A stretch of 64,000 nt of DNA from Adineta vaga (GCA_021613535.1 CP075494.1:124001-188000), one strand, 5' to 3'. Shown: positions 1 to 11,909, counted from the first letter of the stretch. Notes: a model not told the origin generated them from the letters alone. Numbers and translations: made by a program.

Positions 1-2
1 AA

Positions 3-107
3 GAAGAAGATAAATATACCTTTGTGTATAATTGTGAATGTTCGTTACATCCATATTGTCTTGTTGTACTACTATACCATAGAGGTTCCTCAAAACGTAC
101 TTTTATT
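3..107 (+). CDS. possible 3' end of a gene entering the window
   Basis: From base 3 an open frame runs about 34 codons to a TAG/TGA-type stop near 107 and holds a Cys-rich stretch (YNCECSLHPYC). An alternative frame from base 1 stays open to about 183. Which frame codes cannot be settled because the upstream part is missing. I do not recognise the protein; it could also be chance open frame. Confidence 0.2.
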
Positions 108-339
108 TGATGGAAAAAAGAAAATATTTTCTTTAAATCATCCCTATGTTGCATATGTTGATAGCAATAGGGTGATGTTGTAATTATAAATGTACATTTC
201 ATAATTAATTTCTATTACAATCTATATACTTTAATTGTCATTATACTTTTGTTTGTGTAATATACATAGGTGTATTTAAGGAATCCCCATCTTGAGGGTG
301 TGCGAGTATAGGCTTATTGAGACCCGTTCGACTTCTGGG

Positions 340-735
340 AATTCTGAATCCCTGAGGAGTCCTTGAAGAATCCTTGAATCCTACATTATATATATTTCTT
401 CTGGTCACGCCATACAGAATCCAGGCAATCACTGGAATCCAAAGGAATCCTCGAAAATTCAGGATTTCATGTTCCGTGTTTCTACCGTTGTAGCATCCAT
501 ATCCTTAATGATCTGTTATCTCTCACAGCATACCTCGCAGCACCCACACCCACAGCAGGTTCTCATCCGTCTATACTGAAAAGATTCCGTGACTTCTTTA
601 GATTCTTTGGATTTCGTGGATTCTGTATAGTATTTTCCAAACGAATATATGTTTAAGGATTCAAGGATTCAGAATTCGTAGAATTCAGCCACTACTGGGC
701 TTACTGAGGGTGTGGGTGAGGGTGTGGGTGTGTTT
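340..735. repeat. GGATTC-rich low-complexity tract with telomere-like motifs
   Basis: The stretch is full of GGAATCC/GGATTC/GAATTC words in both orientations (about 330-450 and 590-690). It carries two G/T telomere-like tracts in opposite orientation: a CACCCACACCCA tract at 541-552 and a GGGTGTGGGTGAGGGTGTGGG-type tract at 706-732. No credible coding frame was seen. The 63-residue open frame on the minus strand here is explained by the repeat words. Confidence 0.5.
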
Positions 736-882
736 AATGTAATTAAACTACCACAATCTAGATTTCGATTCCTATTTAACAGAATCGTTCATCAGGTGGT
801 AAAGAAGTTCTGCAATATCAGTAAACTGAAGAAAATTTTTTGAAATTCTTAAAATTCCGAAGAAATCTTCAAAGAATCTACT

Positions 883-1048
883 AGAAATAGAATTTCTAAA
901 GGAAAATGAAGCTCTCAAGACACGTTTCGTCCTTGCTTAAGGGACTCATCAGTTGAGTTTCATCTTCAACTACATAGAGTTAGTATAAACTAACTAGTCG
1001 TAGTTAATCATTTATCCAAAAGAAATAGAATTTCTAAAGGAAAATGAA
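883..1048. repeat. 138-bp-period direct repeat around the hammerhead
   Basis: A 28-bp sequence at 883-910 recurs without mismatch at 1021-1048, starting AGAAATAGAATTTC in both. The interval of 138 bp holds the whole hammerhead ribozyme, and the first repeat copy supplies one side of its stem I. This could be a tandem duplication of a ribozyme-bearing unit that is now 1.2 copies long, or a target-site-like duplication flanking a small insertion. Confidence 0.7.
902..967 (-). ncRNA. hammerhead ribozyme (type I, minimal stem III)
   Basis: On the minus strand all the conserved hammerhead core is present in order: CUGAUGA (952-946), a 4-bp stem II GUCC/GGAC (945-942 with 932-929) with a 9-nt loop, GAAA (928-925), a two-pair stem III (925-924 with 921-920) with a 2-nt loop, then GUC. 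Predicted self-cleavage is between 919 and 918. Stem I closes the molecule: five perfect pairs (957-953 with 918-914), a small internal loop, then nine pairs including one G-U (967-959 with 910-902). Type I hammerheads with such tiny stem III are known from Penelope-like retroelements and retrozymes, where they act best as dimers or with tertiary contacts. It lies about 150 bp downstream of the stop of the minus-strand gene at 1112-2018, so it would sit in that transcript's 3' region. The motif is seen directly; activity is inferred. Confidence 0.87.
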
Positions 1049-1111
1049 TTATTGTAGTATCTATGTTAGTGATATCTAAATAGGAAATTGTTTGTATATG
1101 AGTAAAATGAT

Positions 1112-2018
1112 CTAATGTAGTTGATGTACATAGTGAGTTGAATTAGTATGAAATAACTCAGATTTGTATTTGTTAATACATTCCATACTAGCATTGATAT
1201 TAGCTAAACGTTGATCAATAAGATGTAACATAAATGAACTGAAGTTGTCATTGGTACGCAATGCCCTACTAATTTTCCACAATTCATTCTTGCCATTATG
1301 AAATTGTTTTTCATAAAAACTTATTTGTTTTTCGATTGAGCTGATATAATTTGAATATGTATTATGTTTTGTATGTTCCACAATAATTTTATATTGTTCA
1401 TATAGTTGTTCTTGAAGACTTGGTTGTTCAATACAATTAATCTGAGGTATTTCAACTATGGATTGATGATCAAATGGATGAAACGATAGATGTACGAATG
1501 CGTTATTTTTCAATAAATTTAATTCATGTTTTGTTTTTTCTAAGTTTGTTTTCATATGACAGAGTCGTTCTACTAATTGTATCTAGAATAAATGTATACA
1601 GAGAAAACGAAATACTTGACACACACAGATGTAATTGATAAAACTTACTAGTTGATCCGTTGGTTTCTCAACTAAATATTGCCTCTGTAAGATTTCATCA
1701 ATATGATCATACCGAATAAGTGCTTTTTGACAATCGATCTCGAGATGTAAAGTAACAATTCCTTGTCGAATGAATTTTTCAATTATATATTCCGTACATG
1801 GCGTATAGTCTGATAGAGAACTCGTCTTAATACGTAATCCATGTCGATATTCTTCTATTGTCGTATACAATTGATTAAGACAACCATTAACAAAATTTAA
1901 ACAAGCATTATCTTCATGTTTGAGAGAATCATTTGATGACTGATAGATTTCCAGTAATGATAAAACTTCTCTTGACCAAATATTTCTCTGTGTTTCGTTG
2001 ATTGTTAATGTCGTTGAG
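1112..2018 (-). pseudogene. coiled-coil gene of a bdelloid family, 5'-truncated
   Basis: Two exons are clear on the minus strand. Exon one reads from about 2018 to 1649 and ends at a GTAAGT donor. After a 66-bp intron (1648-1583) ending in TTCTAG, exon two runs 1582-1112 to a TAG stop, with the frame preserved across the junction. The protein is hydrophilic and rich in Glu, Lys and Gln. It contains likely coiled coil (RRQ/EKTKHELNLLKN-type stretches) and a C-terminal segment around WKISRALRTNDNFSSF. I recall similar proteins only from bdelloid genomes and know no function. No start codon was found: coding sequence runs into the GGATCCGAC repeat block at about 2020, so the 5' part is missing or displaced. 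The downstream hammerhead raises the possibility that it belongs to a Penelope-like element, but no reverse transcriptase is visible. Confidence 0.55.
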
Positions 2019-2300
2019 AATCCACCAAGACCTGACCCGGGTGATTTGATCCGACCTGTAGATCCGACAGGATCTTATCGGATCCGAAATCGGATTGCGT
2101 CGGAAACCGTCGGATTCCCATACAAATCCGACCGGAACCCAACCGACTTTCACCGGAATCCTAACCAACGGATTCCGACGCGGATTGCACCGGGAGGAAT
2201 CCGACAGGAACCCGTCACAGAAAAATATCCGGTTTCAGCAGAATCCCGACTGCGGAAAACATCGGATATTCACCGTATCCGACCGCTTCTTATCGGAAAA
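2019..2300. repeat. GGATCCGAC-rich degenerate repeat block
   Basis: The words GGATCCGAC, GGATTCCGAC, CCGACAGGA and CCGACCGG recur every 10-25 bp in both orientations, giving a local GC content well above the surroundings. Overlapping open frames on both strands (160, 94 and 79 codons) are translations of the repeat and show no domain. A sister block lies at 16795-17185. It abuts the 5' end of the truncated coiled-coil gene. Confidence 0.75.
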
Positions 2301-2329
2301 GAGAAGCAAATCCAGCAATCAGCAATTTC

Positions 2330-2700
2330 GCCCCAGATTTTACCTAGATTACAGTATATTAAACACAGATTACACATAGATCACACCACATTATGCCTAG
2401 ATTACAGCATATTTTTCAAGATTTCACCCAGATTACACCTAGATTACACCAGATTACAGCATATTACACCTATATTATAATGTATTACTCACGAGTTTTC
2501 CCAGAATAAACCATATTCGTCGATAACGTAATTGGGTTGTGAAATGCTTCATAGACGCAACGGTGTACTCTAGATTACCAGCAATAAATAAAATATGTAA
2601 TCTAGATTTCGGCGAAGTGAAGAGATTACGCAAAAGTGAGCGGTATATATAGGCGTGGAGGTGTAATCTAGATTACGGGCAATAAATATAATCTGTAAAT
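2330..2700. repeat. TAGATTACAC tandem tract and TAATCTAGATTA palindromes
   Basis: Between 2336 and 2475 the word (T)AGATTACA recurs about every 12-20 bp. From 2565 to 2700 the same word appears as inverted pairs: a perfect 14-bp palindrome GTAATCTAGATTAC at 2663-2676 and near copies at 2567-2578 and 2596-2607. A roughly 95-bp unit (about 2564 and 2660) with CAATAAATA following the motif appears twice. No gene is visible from 2480 to 3100. Confidence 0.6.
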
Positions 2701-3104
2701 GAATAATATACAAAATTTATACAATGGATATTATAACGGGCAAAGATAAAACCAGATATTTACTGGAATATGATCAATATAGATATCGATTAGATTTTCT
2801 TTAAGTAAAGATCAATGCACGATTCAGCATAGTCGTTTATTAGTAGTTCTTACAAAAAAATTATTTTAGAATCGACTATGTTCACAGAATGGTTAGAAGC
2901 TACCTTGTAGTTAATTTAAAAAAATATCGTGATCATCTATTATCTGTCTAATAGTTTAAGATCGCGGAGAGAGTCCATCTCGTTTCTGTTAGATTTTACT
3001 CAATATTCGACGATTATTAATAATATTCAACTAAGATTTACTCTCAGTAATCAGTTATAATTAAACAATCTCTGTTCATCGTTTTTATATGACCACTATG
3101 TTAA

Positions 3105-4700
3105 CCCTTTGACTTCCCTGGTATAAAAAAAGCTACACCTGTTTTTTTAATATTTCTCATAATGTAATTCATAAAAATTAGTACATAATCTTTTGAAAGG
3201 ATGTAACAGAAAGTGTTCTAGGATTTTTTTCGAAGTACCTGTGCCATATACACCGCCTTCACATAGCGGTATTTGCGATCTTAACACAAGCTAGTGTCGC
3301 GAAGTATCCCAGGCAGACAAGATTTCGCAAAAACGCGTGTACACATAAGAAAAGGTTACTTTTCGATCGTTTAAACGCGTGTGCAAAAGAATGGTCGTGC
3401 AAATACGGCCAACTTTGTCATTCGAAGCATGAACACGGTCATTATTTTACGAACTAAAAAATATCTCCGTGTAAATAATTATAATCTCGGACAAGCTACC
3501 ATTTCAACGTTAACTTTTATTCAAACGCGTTTAAACCATTGGAAAGACGAAGTTTAATGTGTTTCTCTACAACAATTTTATGTGCGAGTGTTGGTAATAT
3601 AATAGTGAATGTGGTGATAGTAGTAAAATGTTCTTTATTATCATAATATACATCAACTATTTTTTACTTAACCTTGGCTAACATCTAATGTCGTGTGTAC
3701 GTTGACGTTTTAAGATTATTAGGCGTTTTTACTAGTACTACTTTTTCTCCTAGTATTTCCTAGCGTGTGTTCAACTAAAAGACATTTCTCTCACTTCCCG
3801 TTGAAATATTTACCGTGTAATCACAGAAGTTAGATGCGTTCTTGACATTTTCACAAGCAATAATTCTTTTGTTCTTTTTTTCTTTGTATGTAGTACACTC
3901 AAAAATAGTTTTCGTATATTCGATTGCATAATTCGTCGTATAAATGTCGGAGTTTGGCTTATTTTAGGCATTTCCACAAAGAAAATATCTCCCCCTCATT
4001 TTTCTTGGTGTGTATTGAGTCCAAAACTTTTTCACCTTTCTCAGTTTCAATATTTTGCCGAGTATTCGCAGAAGTTAATAGAGCTCTTATCGTTTTCACT
4101 AGTAAGAATTCTCTTGCTCTTTATTATTTGGATATATAGAACTTAAAAATGTCTTTCTCAGTTTTGTTCCTCAATTTTACCATACAAGGTATGATGTACA
4201 GAGAATTTTCATTGACCTAAACTATTCAAACTATATGTACCTTTTTCGTAGGATTTGAGGATATGTATCTCTGAAGTTGAGAACGATTTTTACATACGTA
4301 TATACATGCATAAGGTCGACGACCTTACATCATATTCACGTATCCAAAATATAGTAAATGGTTCATCTTCATAAGATCGTATTACTGGTTATTTGATTGT
4401 TTACAGCAATAAAAACGCACGAGCAATTACACTTTTCTAGTCTATGTAGTTCTTTGGCCATTTTTTAATGAATTAGAATATCATCTTGAATAGTTCAGAT
4501 ATAGTTTCGTTCATGCACTTGAAATAAAAAGTGGTAGATTATATAAAAAGAATGGAAGTTTATATAATTTAAATAGCAATGAGAAAATAGATTTGCCATA
4601 AACAGTTATTTGTTTGAATGAAAATGAATATCTTGTAGAAATACTCAATTCCCTGTTTTTTAAATATGATAAAAAACAAATATACTGTTCAGTTATAGAA
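3105..4700. other. non-coding left arm of the piggyBac
   Basis: No credible coding frame was found. Two diverged direct copies of about 70 bp occur roughly 246 bp apart (near 3810-3880 and 4055-4125), sharing AGAAGTTA, a CGTTTTCAC-like word and a CTTTTGTTC/CTCTTGCTC-like run. The short open frame at 3924-4139 falls in this duplicated stretch and has no recognisable domain. MluI-like ACGCGT words recur between 3330 and 3530. Confidence 0.4.
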
Positions 4701-4719
4701 AACATAAAGTAATATCAAC

Positions 4720-7700
4720 TCAAGTACTTTCTACTGTGTTAGGAAACTGAAAAAAGTGGAAAAATGTTTGATCTTTCTTGAAAGCAAGTTTCACGATAAT
4801 ATCTTTCACAGGAACTATAATTAGATTAGGTGGATCCGATGCATATCCCCAGAATATAAATGGATTGACAATTATTTTCTTCTTATGTGTAAAAGTGTCA
4901 TAACGATCAGTATTAATTGTATGAATAACCATGTAGCATATTTGTTTTACATCAAGAATAATAGCTGCAATGAAGCCATAGTTAATTTCATTTTGTTCAG
5001 TCTTAAAAAGTACACAGGAATCAGAGGTTTTAGTAATAGAATTATCATTGTAAATTGAGAAACGCACATTCTTTCTCCAACAGGTTTGATGAAAAGAGAA
5101 TGGTAAGATATGTTCGTTGTGTAAATAAGTTATCACAATATGATCATTTGGTAATTGAAGCTTGCGACCAAATTGAACACAATCATTTCCATTTGAACAT
5201 GAATGAATCGAGAATGCGCGTCGCTTGGATGAAAACATTTGACCTATAAATTTTCTAAGTGAACTGTGGAAATAATCCGTATTTAATTCAGCTGTAGCGC
5301 ATTGTAATATATTAATATTATTGATTAATTCGTCAACTATAACATTTGGTCCATTGACACTCTGGATTATAGAACCTATAGCGATAGATGTGATATATTC
5401 TAATCAAATTATATGCATTCACAGTTTAAGAACCTGCCTACAACACTTTCGAAGTTGAATGTGGAGTAGTTTTGAATTGGTCCAAAATCTTTGAGTGATT
5501 GATGAACATGAGCCATTGAATGAATCACCGATGTCATATATTTTTCCTTTAAAATATTAAATTTATAATAAATATTTTTCTAATAATATGTTGTGATTGA
5601 TCTGTAATCTTAATGATCATTTATTGAGACTTTATGTCTCCTAATTATTAGCAAAACTAATACCTCGTATACTTACTGACTTTTTCTAGCGGTGCGTAAA
5701 TCTATATTATAAGTATTGAACTATATAAAAGAATCTTTCCTCATGATATCTTTACATATACACTTCTATTCACAAATTTATCTTCTTACTGAGTATAATT
5801 TTGAAAATAGTTGATCAAATTCATTCAATAAAAGTTCAATATTTTTAATTGCTTCTTGTCCAAGTGCAGATGACTCAGCCAAATTCATTGCAAATGCAAG
5901 CATTTTCAGATGTTCGTAATATTGTAGAGGTAGAACTGATTCGAAATATCTATACAAAAATAAAAATTTAAGTTTAACAAGTTCTCTAAAAATCTCAGTC
6001 ATTTAATGTTTATTCAATCTTTGTTCAATAATTAATCATTTACGAAATAATTTCTCGGTTACGTCGATAAACGAAGTGAGTATATAATATGCCTAGAATG
6101 TATTAGTTTTTCTAAGATTATCATGAAAACAATTTATTTTTCATTCCTTAATGTCTTTTTAGTTGATGAATGACACGTATGGTTTTGTAGATCATTGAAA
6201 GAAATAGTTACATTAATAAGATATTTATAGAATTCAAGGAGGAACCGGCACGTTTTAACACTCAGGATTATACAGAGTTTCATGGAGTCATAATAAAACC
6301 TATCGAGTTTCCTTCAATGATCTTACTGATATCCAAACAATAAAGTCATACGATATTCATTGCCTTTGAATCGTGTAAAAAATCTTAACTGAGATGGTAA
6401 ATGATATGTTGTTGAAGGATAGCGAATTCCATCCAATTGAGCTTCAACAAGATGTAAATTATTATGTATTGAATACAATTTACCACGACTTTTGAACCAT
6501 ATTTCTAGCAATCGTTTCTAGTAATGAATAACAAAACAAAATTAAAAAATATAAGTATAGTAAATAAATTATAAAAAATAAAGCGATTATGCTTTCTTTT
6601 CTTGGAGATTTCAGAATATTTCGCTTAAATAATGAGTTTAAATAAAATAGAATAGGATTTTTACAATATACAAAAACAAATTTGGTAAAACAAAAACCGT
6701 TTGATGAGACTAATTAAATTACTAAATGAGGATTTTAGGGTAAAAATGAGCGAATATTAAAGAAATGTTAACGTCACGTGTTAAAAAACATGTCTAAAAA
6801 TGTTGAAAAAGTAATTACTAACTCATAGATTCATTACGAACTACATATAATATTTATAGATACATCTAAGTATAAAAATACTTCGGTCAAAAACATTCCA
6901 CATAGATAAATTTGAAAAGAACATCAAAAAAAGTAGTATCATGCTTTACTTATTTTTGCTTTTGTTTTCACCTATTAAGACAACATCTCTGAATCGCTAA
7001 ACATGTTTTTCTTTCAGGAAATGAGTTTTTTTGTCTTCCTTTTACAATTTGATCTCTCTAAAATATAGTAAAATTCTCACGATGAAAAAGGGCGTTCAAT
7101 GCTCTACGTTCCAATGATGAATTTATCATGCGTGAATTCTTACAAACGTTCCAGAATATATATTATGAAGAGAATCCGTAGGAAACGATGGTCCAATAAT
7201 GAAATATGTCAAATCACGTAAAGAACATGGTCCACGAGTTCCAAAAGCAGGATCAAGATCATTTGATTTGTTTTTTGACTTTCTCTAAATGAACAAAACA
7301 ATTATTTTCTTCTGATCTTAGAGAAAAAATTATATTTACTCGAGTAAATATACTTAAACATTTATCATAAAGTGTATTATCTCTAATGTGTATCTTTTCT
7401 TTCTTATCTTTGATAAACACACGTATTGAACCTTTCCCATTCGGCACTGATTTTCCTGAAACGAATAGTATAAAAAATAATAAATATATAGCATCTTTGA
7501 TAGGCACATTAAGTGAGCTAAATATATTATTATACTGTATAAACAAGAAATGTAACTCTTAGGTTCTGAAACTACGAATAATAAAAAAAACTAAATAGTG
7601 TTTGCTGACTATGACGATTGAGAAAAATCCGACTTCCTATGTTACTCATAAAAACAAAAATGAGCTTTAAAATTAGGACATGTTTTTCTGTAGTAATGGT

Positions 7701-8947
7701 TTTGAGTATAGTGTGTTAGTACCTCTGATAGTGCAACGAACGCAGCTGTAATAACCTATACATTCGTTAATATTCATAAGCAATGACTGTGCGGGTTTAT
7801 CCATCGTTCCAGCAACCAAATACGCATGAAATTTAATAAAATTGTGTTGAGAATAATAAGGTAAAATACTAAATCCCAGTTCCAATTGTTTTAATTCATT
7901 TACCCAGTCGATAATCATATTCTGAAAATGATCCTTTTTAGGTTTTTGACCACCTGTGGATAAAGAGCAAATTATTAAGTTATTTAAATTGAATCTAATA
8001 TTCCGCGGTAACTCATTAATCACCATGCAAATTGCCCATACTGACCGCTTAAACTTTTTCAAAACAATCCCATCGCTGTTTAATAAAAGAGTTACAATTT
8101 GTCGTTGAGAATCAATCATTCGTTCTTTCGAACGAACATCACATAGATATTGACCACCAACAATATCATTAATCTTGGAGGAACTATTAATAATCGGTTC
8201 TGGTAAAATTCTATTTCGTTCTAAGATCGATGTTATTTGTGGAAGTATTCGGAATATATATAGTTTTGTTGGAATTGATACAAAACCATTGCTTGAAGTA
8301 CATTTTACGTTCTCACATGTCAGTGGGTTGACTCCTTTAGTACCACAGGTTGAGCAAACAATATATGTTTTGCTACGTAAATTATTATCATGATCTTCGT
8401 TGAGATTTTTCTCAATGCCGCGAAAATCTGCTGGAACATTTGAAACACCAAGATACCGCAGTAAATTACACAAATCATTAATGCATGCTTTAGATAAGTT
8501 ATATCTATGACGAAAAAGAGCAAGAACAGTTGAAATCTCATTGATATTAGGTGGAGAACATCGAATATCATCGTCATCAGTCTCACTCTCTGTGTATTCT
8601 TCAATTTCTTCATCGTTATCCAAATCTGAATTTATGATAGGTATATCATTTGTATTGTCCAACACACTCGAATCAAATTGAGATTGTTCTGCATTTTGAT
8701 CCACTATCATTGATTCAATTATATCATCATTTCGATCATCAAATTCTCTATTTATCATCCTTAATTAATTTTACAATTATTTTATTAGAAATAAATTAGT
8801 AACTACTCACTCAATGTCATTAGGATCAGCAGGAGATGTTGCGGATAATACATCATTGCGTGCAATACGATTAGCGGCATTTCGCATTTGACGAACAGCC
8901 TTTTTGTTAGAACGCATTGGAAAATCATTGTTATGATCATGATACAT
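4720..8947 (-). pseudogene. CACTA (En/Spm)-type transposase, multi-exon
   Basis: Successive minus-strand blocks carry animal CACTA transposase (Transposase_21-like) signatures in order. A first exon 8947-8811 starts at an ATG, is basic, and ends at a GTGAGT donor. It joins in frame to 8759-about 7673, which contains an acidic N-terminus, Cys pairs (CSTCGTKG, CEN..C), the stretch NSDGIVLKKFKRSVWAICM and YYSCVRC. Further blocks lie near 7546-7259, 7257-7149 (GPSFPTDSLHNIYSG, the DYMH-like motif), 6511-6323 (LPSQLRFF), 6002-5778 (VLPLQYYEHLKML), 5530-5430 (HVHQSLKDFGPIQNYSTFNFE, partly quoted) and 5238-4720. Several exon edges are not definable and stops interrupt some joins, so a decayed copy is likely although an intact spliced gene is not excluded. 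It lies inside the piggyBac termini, antiparallel to the piggyBac transposase. Confidence 0.7.
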
Positions 8948-9522
8948 GTCTGTAATCTGGAAGTAATGTTTACATAAGTATAGTTATAAATGATCGACTC
9001 AAATATTGAGTTTAGTACTGTAGTTAGAATCGTTATTTTTGTTGTATTCCTATCACATTTTTTCAGTTAAATACGCTGTCTTAGTTTGTTGCAACTTGAC
9101 GAAATATGTATTATCTATTGAGTCTTAGTATAGTATGCCTAATAGTATTATTCATTGTTTACATATAACCATATTTTTTTATTTATTCTTTTAAAAAGAT
9201 CGATCGACATTTATCTATTTCATCAAAAACTACCTAATGATAAATCTACTTTCACTTTGTTTGATATATGTTCTTACTATTAAAAAAAACGCACAAAAAA
9301 CGATTAGCATGAGATTTGAAATATATCAGATATAAAAACATCACTTTACCAGCTTGAAAATAAACATGAAAGACTACAAATAAAACTAACGAAATATATG
9401 TAAGAGTACGATACAAAAAAATAGTCGAAAAAAAGATCGAAATATAAAGTCATGAATATGTTATTAATAATTTGGCATTTTCTTATCAACACGTTAAATA
9501 ATGCGCCATCAAATTATCAATC

Positions 9523-11706
9523 TTAATCGTCATCTGCTTCATCATCGATGAATAAACTATTTGTATGTTCATTTTCTTCTTCATCTTCATCCCCATCTCC
9601 AATATTTTCTTCACCTTCTTCACTAACTTCCCGTTCTTCATTGTCTTCATCATCATTATCTTCTTCTTCATTATCTTCTTCTTCATTATCTTCATGTGTA
9701 TCATTCTGAAGTCCAATACTATCATCATTCGCATCATCATCATTTGTTGAAGAATTTAATTGTTGATCATGATGACGTTCGTAACGACGAATTTCACATC
9801 GAGCAGATCGAATCGACGTTGCTATTGCACGTCGCATGTCAGTCATAGTAAATGATAAATTATTATGAAGCGTGCGAACGTATACTAAAAAAGAAAAAGA
9901 GTTATGATCAAAGAAAGTATAAAGAAACTCGCAATAAATGTTATTCAACAACGTTTGTGACAATTTTGAAATTGATATGCATTCAGCTCGTGCACTAATA
10001 GTAGGAAAAAGTAAACGAAACAACTTTAATGAAGAACGTTGTGGTGTGCGAGCGGCAACAACAACCATAGCAGTTTCGTCAAGACCAAGATCAGCGGCGA
10101 TCTTTTTTAAAGATCGCCCGTCTCCTTTGAAAAGACCATTATTGTTAACAATTTGAAATAACTCATTTAACCAGTCAATGATATCAGCAGATGGTCGTGC
10201 TAAATAAAACATAATAAATGATTTGTTGATATTAGTTCACTGGAGAAAAATGTGCTCGACATATTGAATACTTTCAATAAAATCAGTAACGAATGCGTAT
10301 AAATATACTATAGTGGATCTTTCTTCCTAAGCTATAAATACATTCATCTGAGTAATTTTCTCATCTCATTTTTATTTTCTCTTGTTTACTTATAAGATGA
10401 AATATACTGTCAAAGTTCACTAATGATTCTACATAAAAAAAATGCCGTTCTGAAAGTTATGACATTTTACATCCAAAGAAGAAAAGAATACGTTTATAAT
10501 GGTTCAAATTTTTCTATTTATTTAATGAATTAATCGTACTTATAAACAAGATTAGAGAATTAATAATCTATTTTTCTCTCAAAATAAGCTGACTGAAGGA
10601 TCTGACTTTGATTGAGAAAGAATAACATTTCATTAAAGACGCTGCTCATTGATTAACCGAGTTCCACTGAACAATATATTTCATGTCTAGACAACAACAC
10701 ATCATCATCAAACTTACGAATTGTACTTGCACGTAGATCAGCTAATTGTCTCTTCAAGATCTGAAAATCTTTGCGCCACTCGTGACACAACTTCTTCTCG
10801 TTTAAGTAGAGTCGCTTCATTTCACGAAACTCCACCGATGACTCCACTAATGAATTTATGGAATTTTTACGTTTAGGTGTACCAAACCTATTCATGTTTA
10901 TAGATGATGAATGTTGAGACATATGACGTGGTGTTTGTCTATGTACAATACGAATACAAAATACATTGTACAAAAAAAAAGAATAACTTCATTACATTAC
11001 CTTTGTGTATCGACAATTGAATTGGTTATTCTTGATGAAGATGATGTTGTAGTAGGTCTAAACAAAAGCAGAAGTCTATGAGCAGAGTTTATGGAAAATA
11101 CTAACTGTGTACTAGTACGTGTCAGTAATCGAGTTGTTTGACTATTTCTACCAACAGAAGAACTATTCAACCTATTACTAGAAAATAGGAAAATAAAAGC
11201 AATACATTCTAACTATATTTACTTTGTATTAGCTGTTGACAAAACATTTCTCGATGAACTAAATAATACAATAATTAAAACTTATGTGCATGAGTTGCTT
11301 TAAGCTTAGCTAACCTCGCTTGAGAAACTGTAGAATTAGCAGAAGAATCAACTGTCGATAATCGAATAGGTTGTTGAGAATGACATAACGGTTCGATATC
11401 AACTAAACTACGTTCATTTGTATTGTTTGATAATGATGATCTTTTTGATACAGATGATATAGAAATTGTTGATCTCAGTGGCGTTACAATTGGTTCATTA
11501 ATAAGAATATTTACATCATCGAATGATTTGTCTTTGGTGTGTTGAGATGCATTCTTGTCCACCTTCTTCTTCTTGGCTGCTAATTGACTATTATTATCCA
11601 CCATATTTTCCTTCTCCTCTTCTACTACTCTGTTTGATAGTGTACGTTTAAGTCGAGGTGTATTCACATCTCGGCTCTTATTAACAGAAGAAATTAATCG
11701 ATTCAT
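9523..11706 (-). CDS. spliced gene with coiled coil, BEN-like exon and acidic tail
   Basis: This is a minus-strand gene upstream of, and co-oriented with, the CACTA transposase. The first exon (11706-about 11275, ATG start) is basic and Ser-rich with a KKKKVDK cluster. Short exons near 11190-11000 follow. Exon 10960-10653 holds a likely coiled coil (EMKRLYLNEKKLCHEW). The last exon begins after a TTTAG acceptor at 10199 and ends at 9523. Its DLGLDETAMVVVAARTPQRS to FRLLFP segment resembles a BEN-type DNA-binding fold, and the last about 70 residues are almost all Asp/Glu/Asn. Animal CACTA elements often carry a second DNA-binding gene, so the pair may be one transposon's gene set. The BEN assignment is a guess from pattern; exon limits are approximate. 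Confidence 0.45.
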
Positions 11707-11909
11707 AAATACTGATGTTTGATGAATAAAAAAATAATAAAATTAACGACAAAATGACTGAAAGATCACTTAAGAAAGAATTGTGTTTTGAAGAAAGTAA
11801 ATCATGAATTATCTAAAAAGAAAAAAAAACTCTTACATAAGTCATCACAAATCCTAATACATTCTCAAGGAACTGTATAAAAACGAATTCCACATGAGGT
11901 ATAAAACGA

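Noticed and set aside
541-732. Telomere-like tracts at 541 and 706 as one foldback hairpin
   Set aside because: They are inverted but about 150 bp apart, with repeat words between, so they do not fit the compact 40-70 bp hairpin pattern seen elsewhere.
1998-2480. Overlapping ORFs on both strands in the GGATCCGAC block
   Set aside because: Open frames come from stop-poor GC-rich repeat words; none resembles a protein.
9486-9743. Met/Lys-rich ORF and its plus-strand Phe/Ile-rich counterpart
   Set aside because: Other-frame shadows of the Asp/Glu-rich tail of the gene at 9523-11706.
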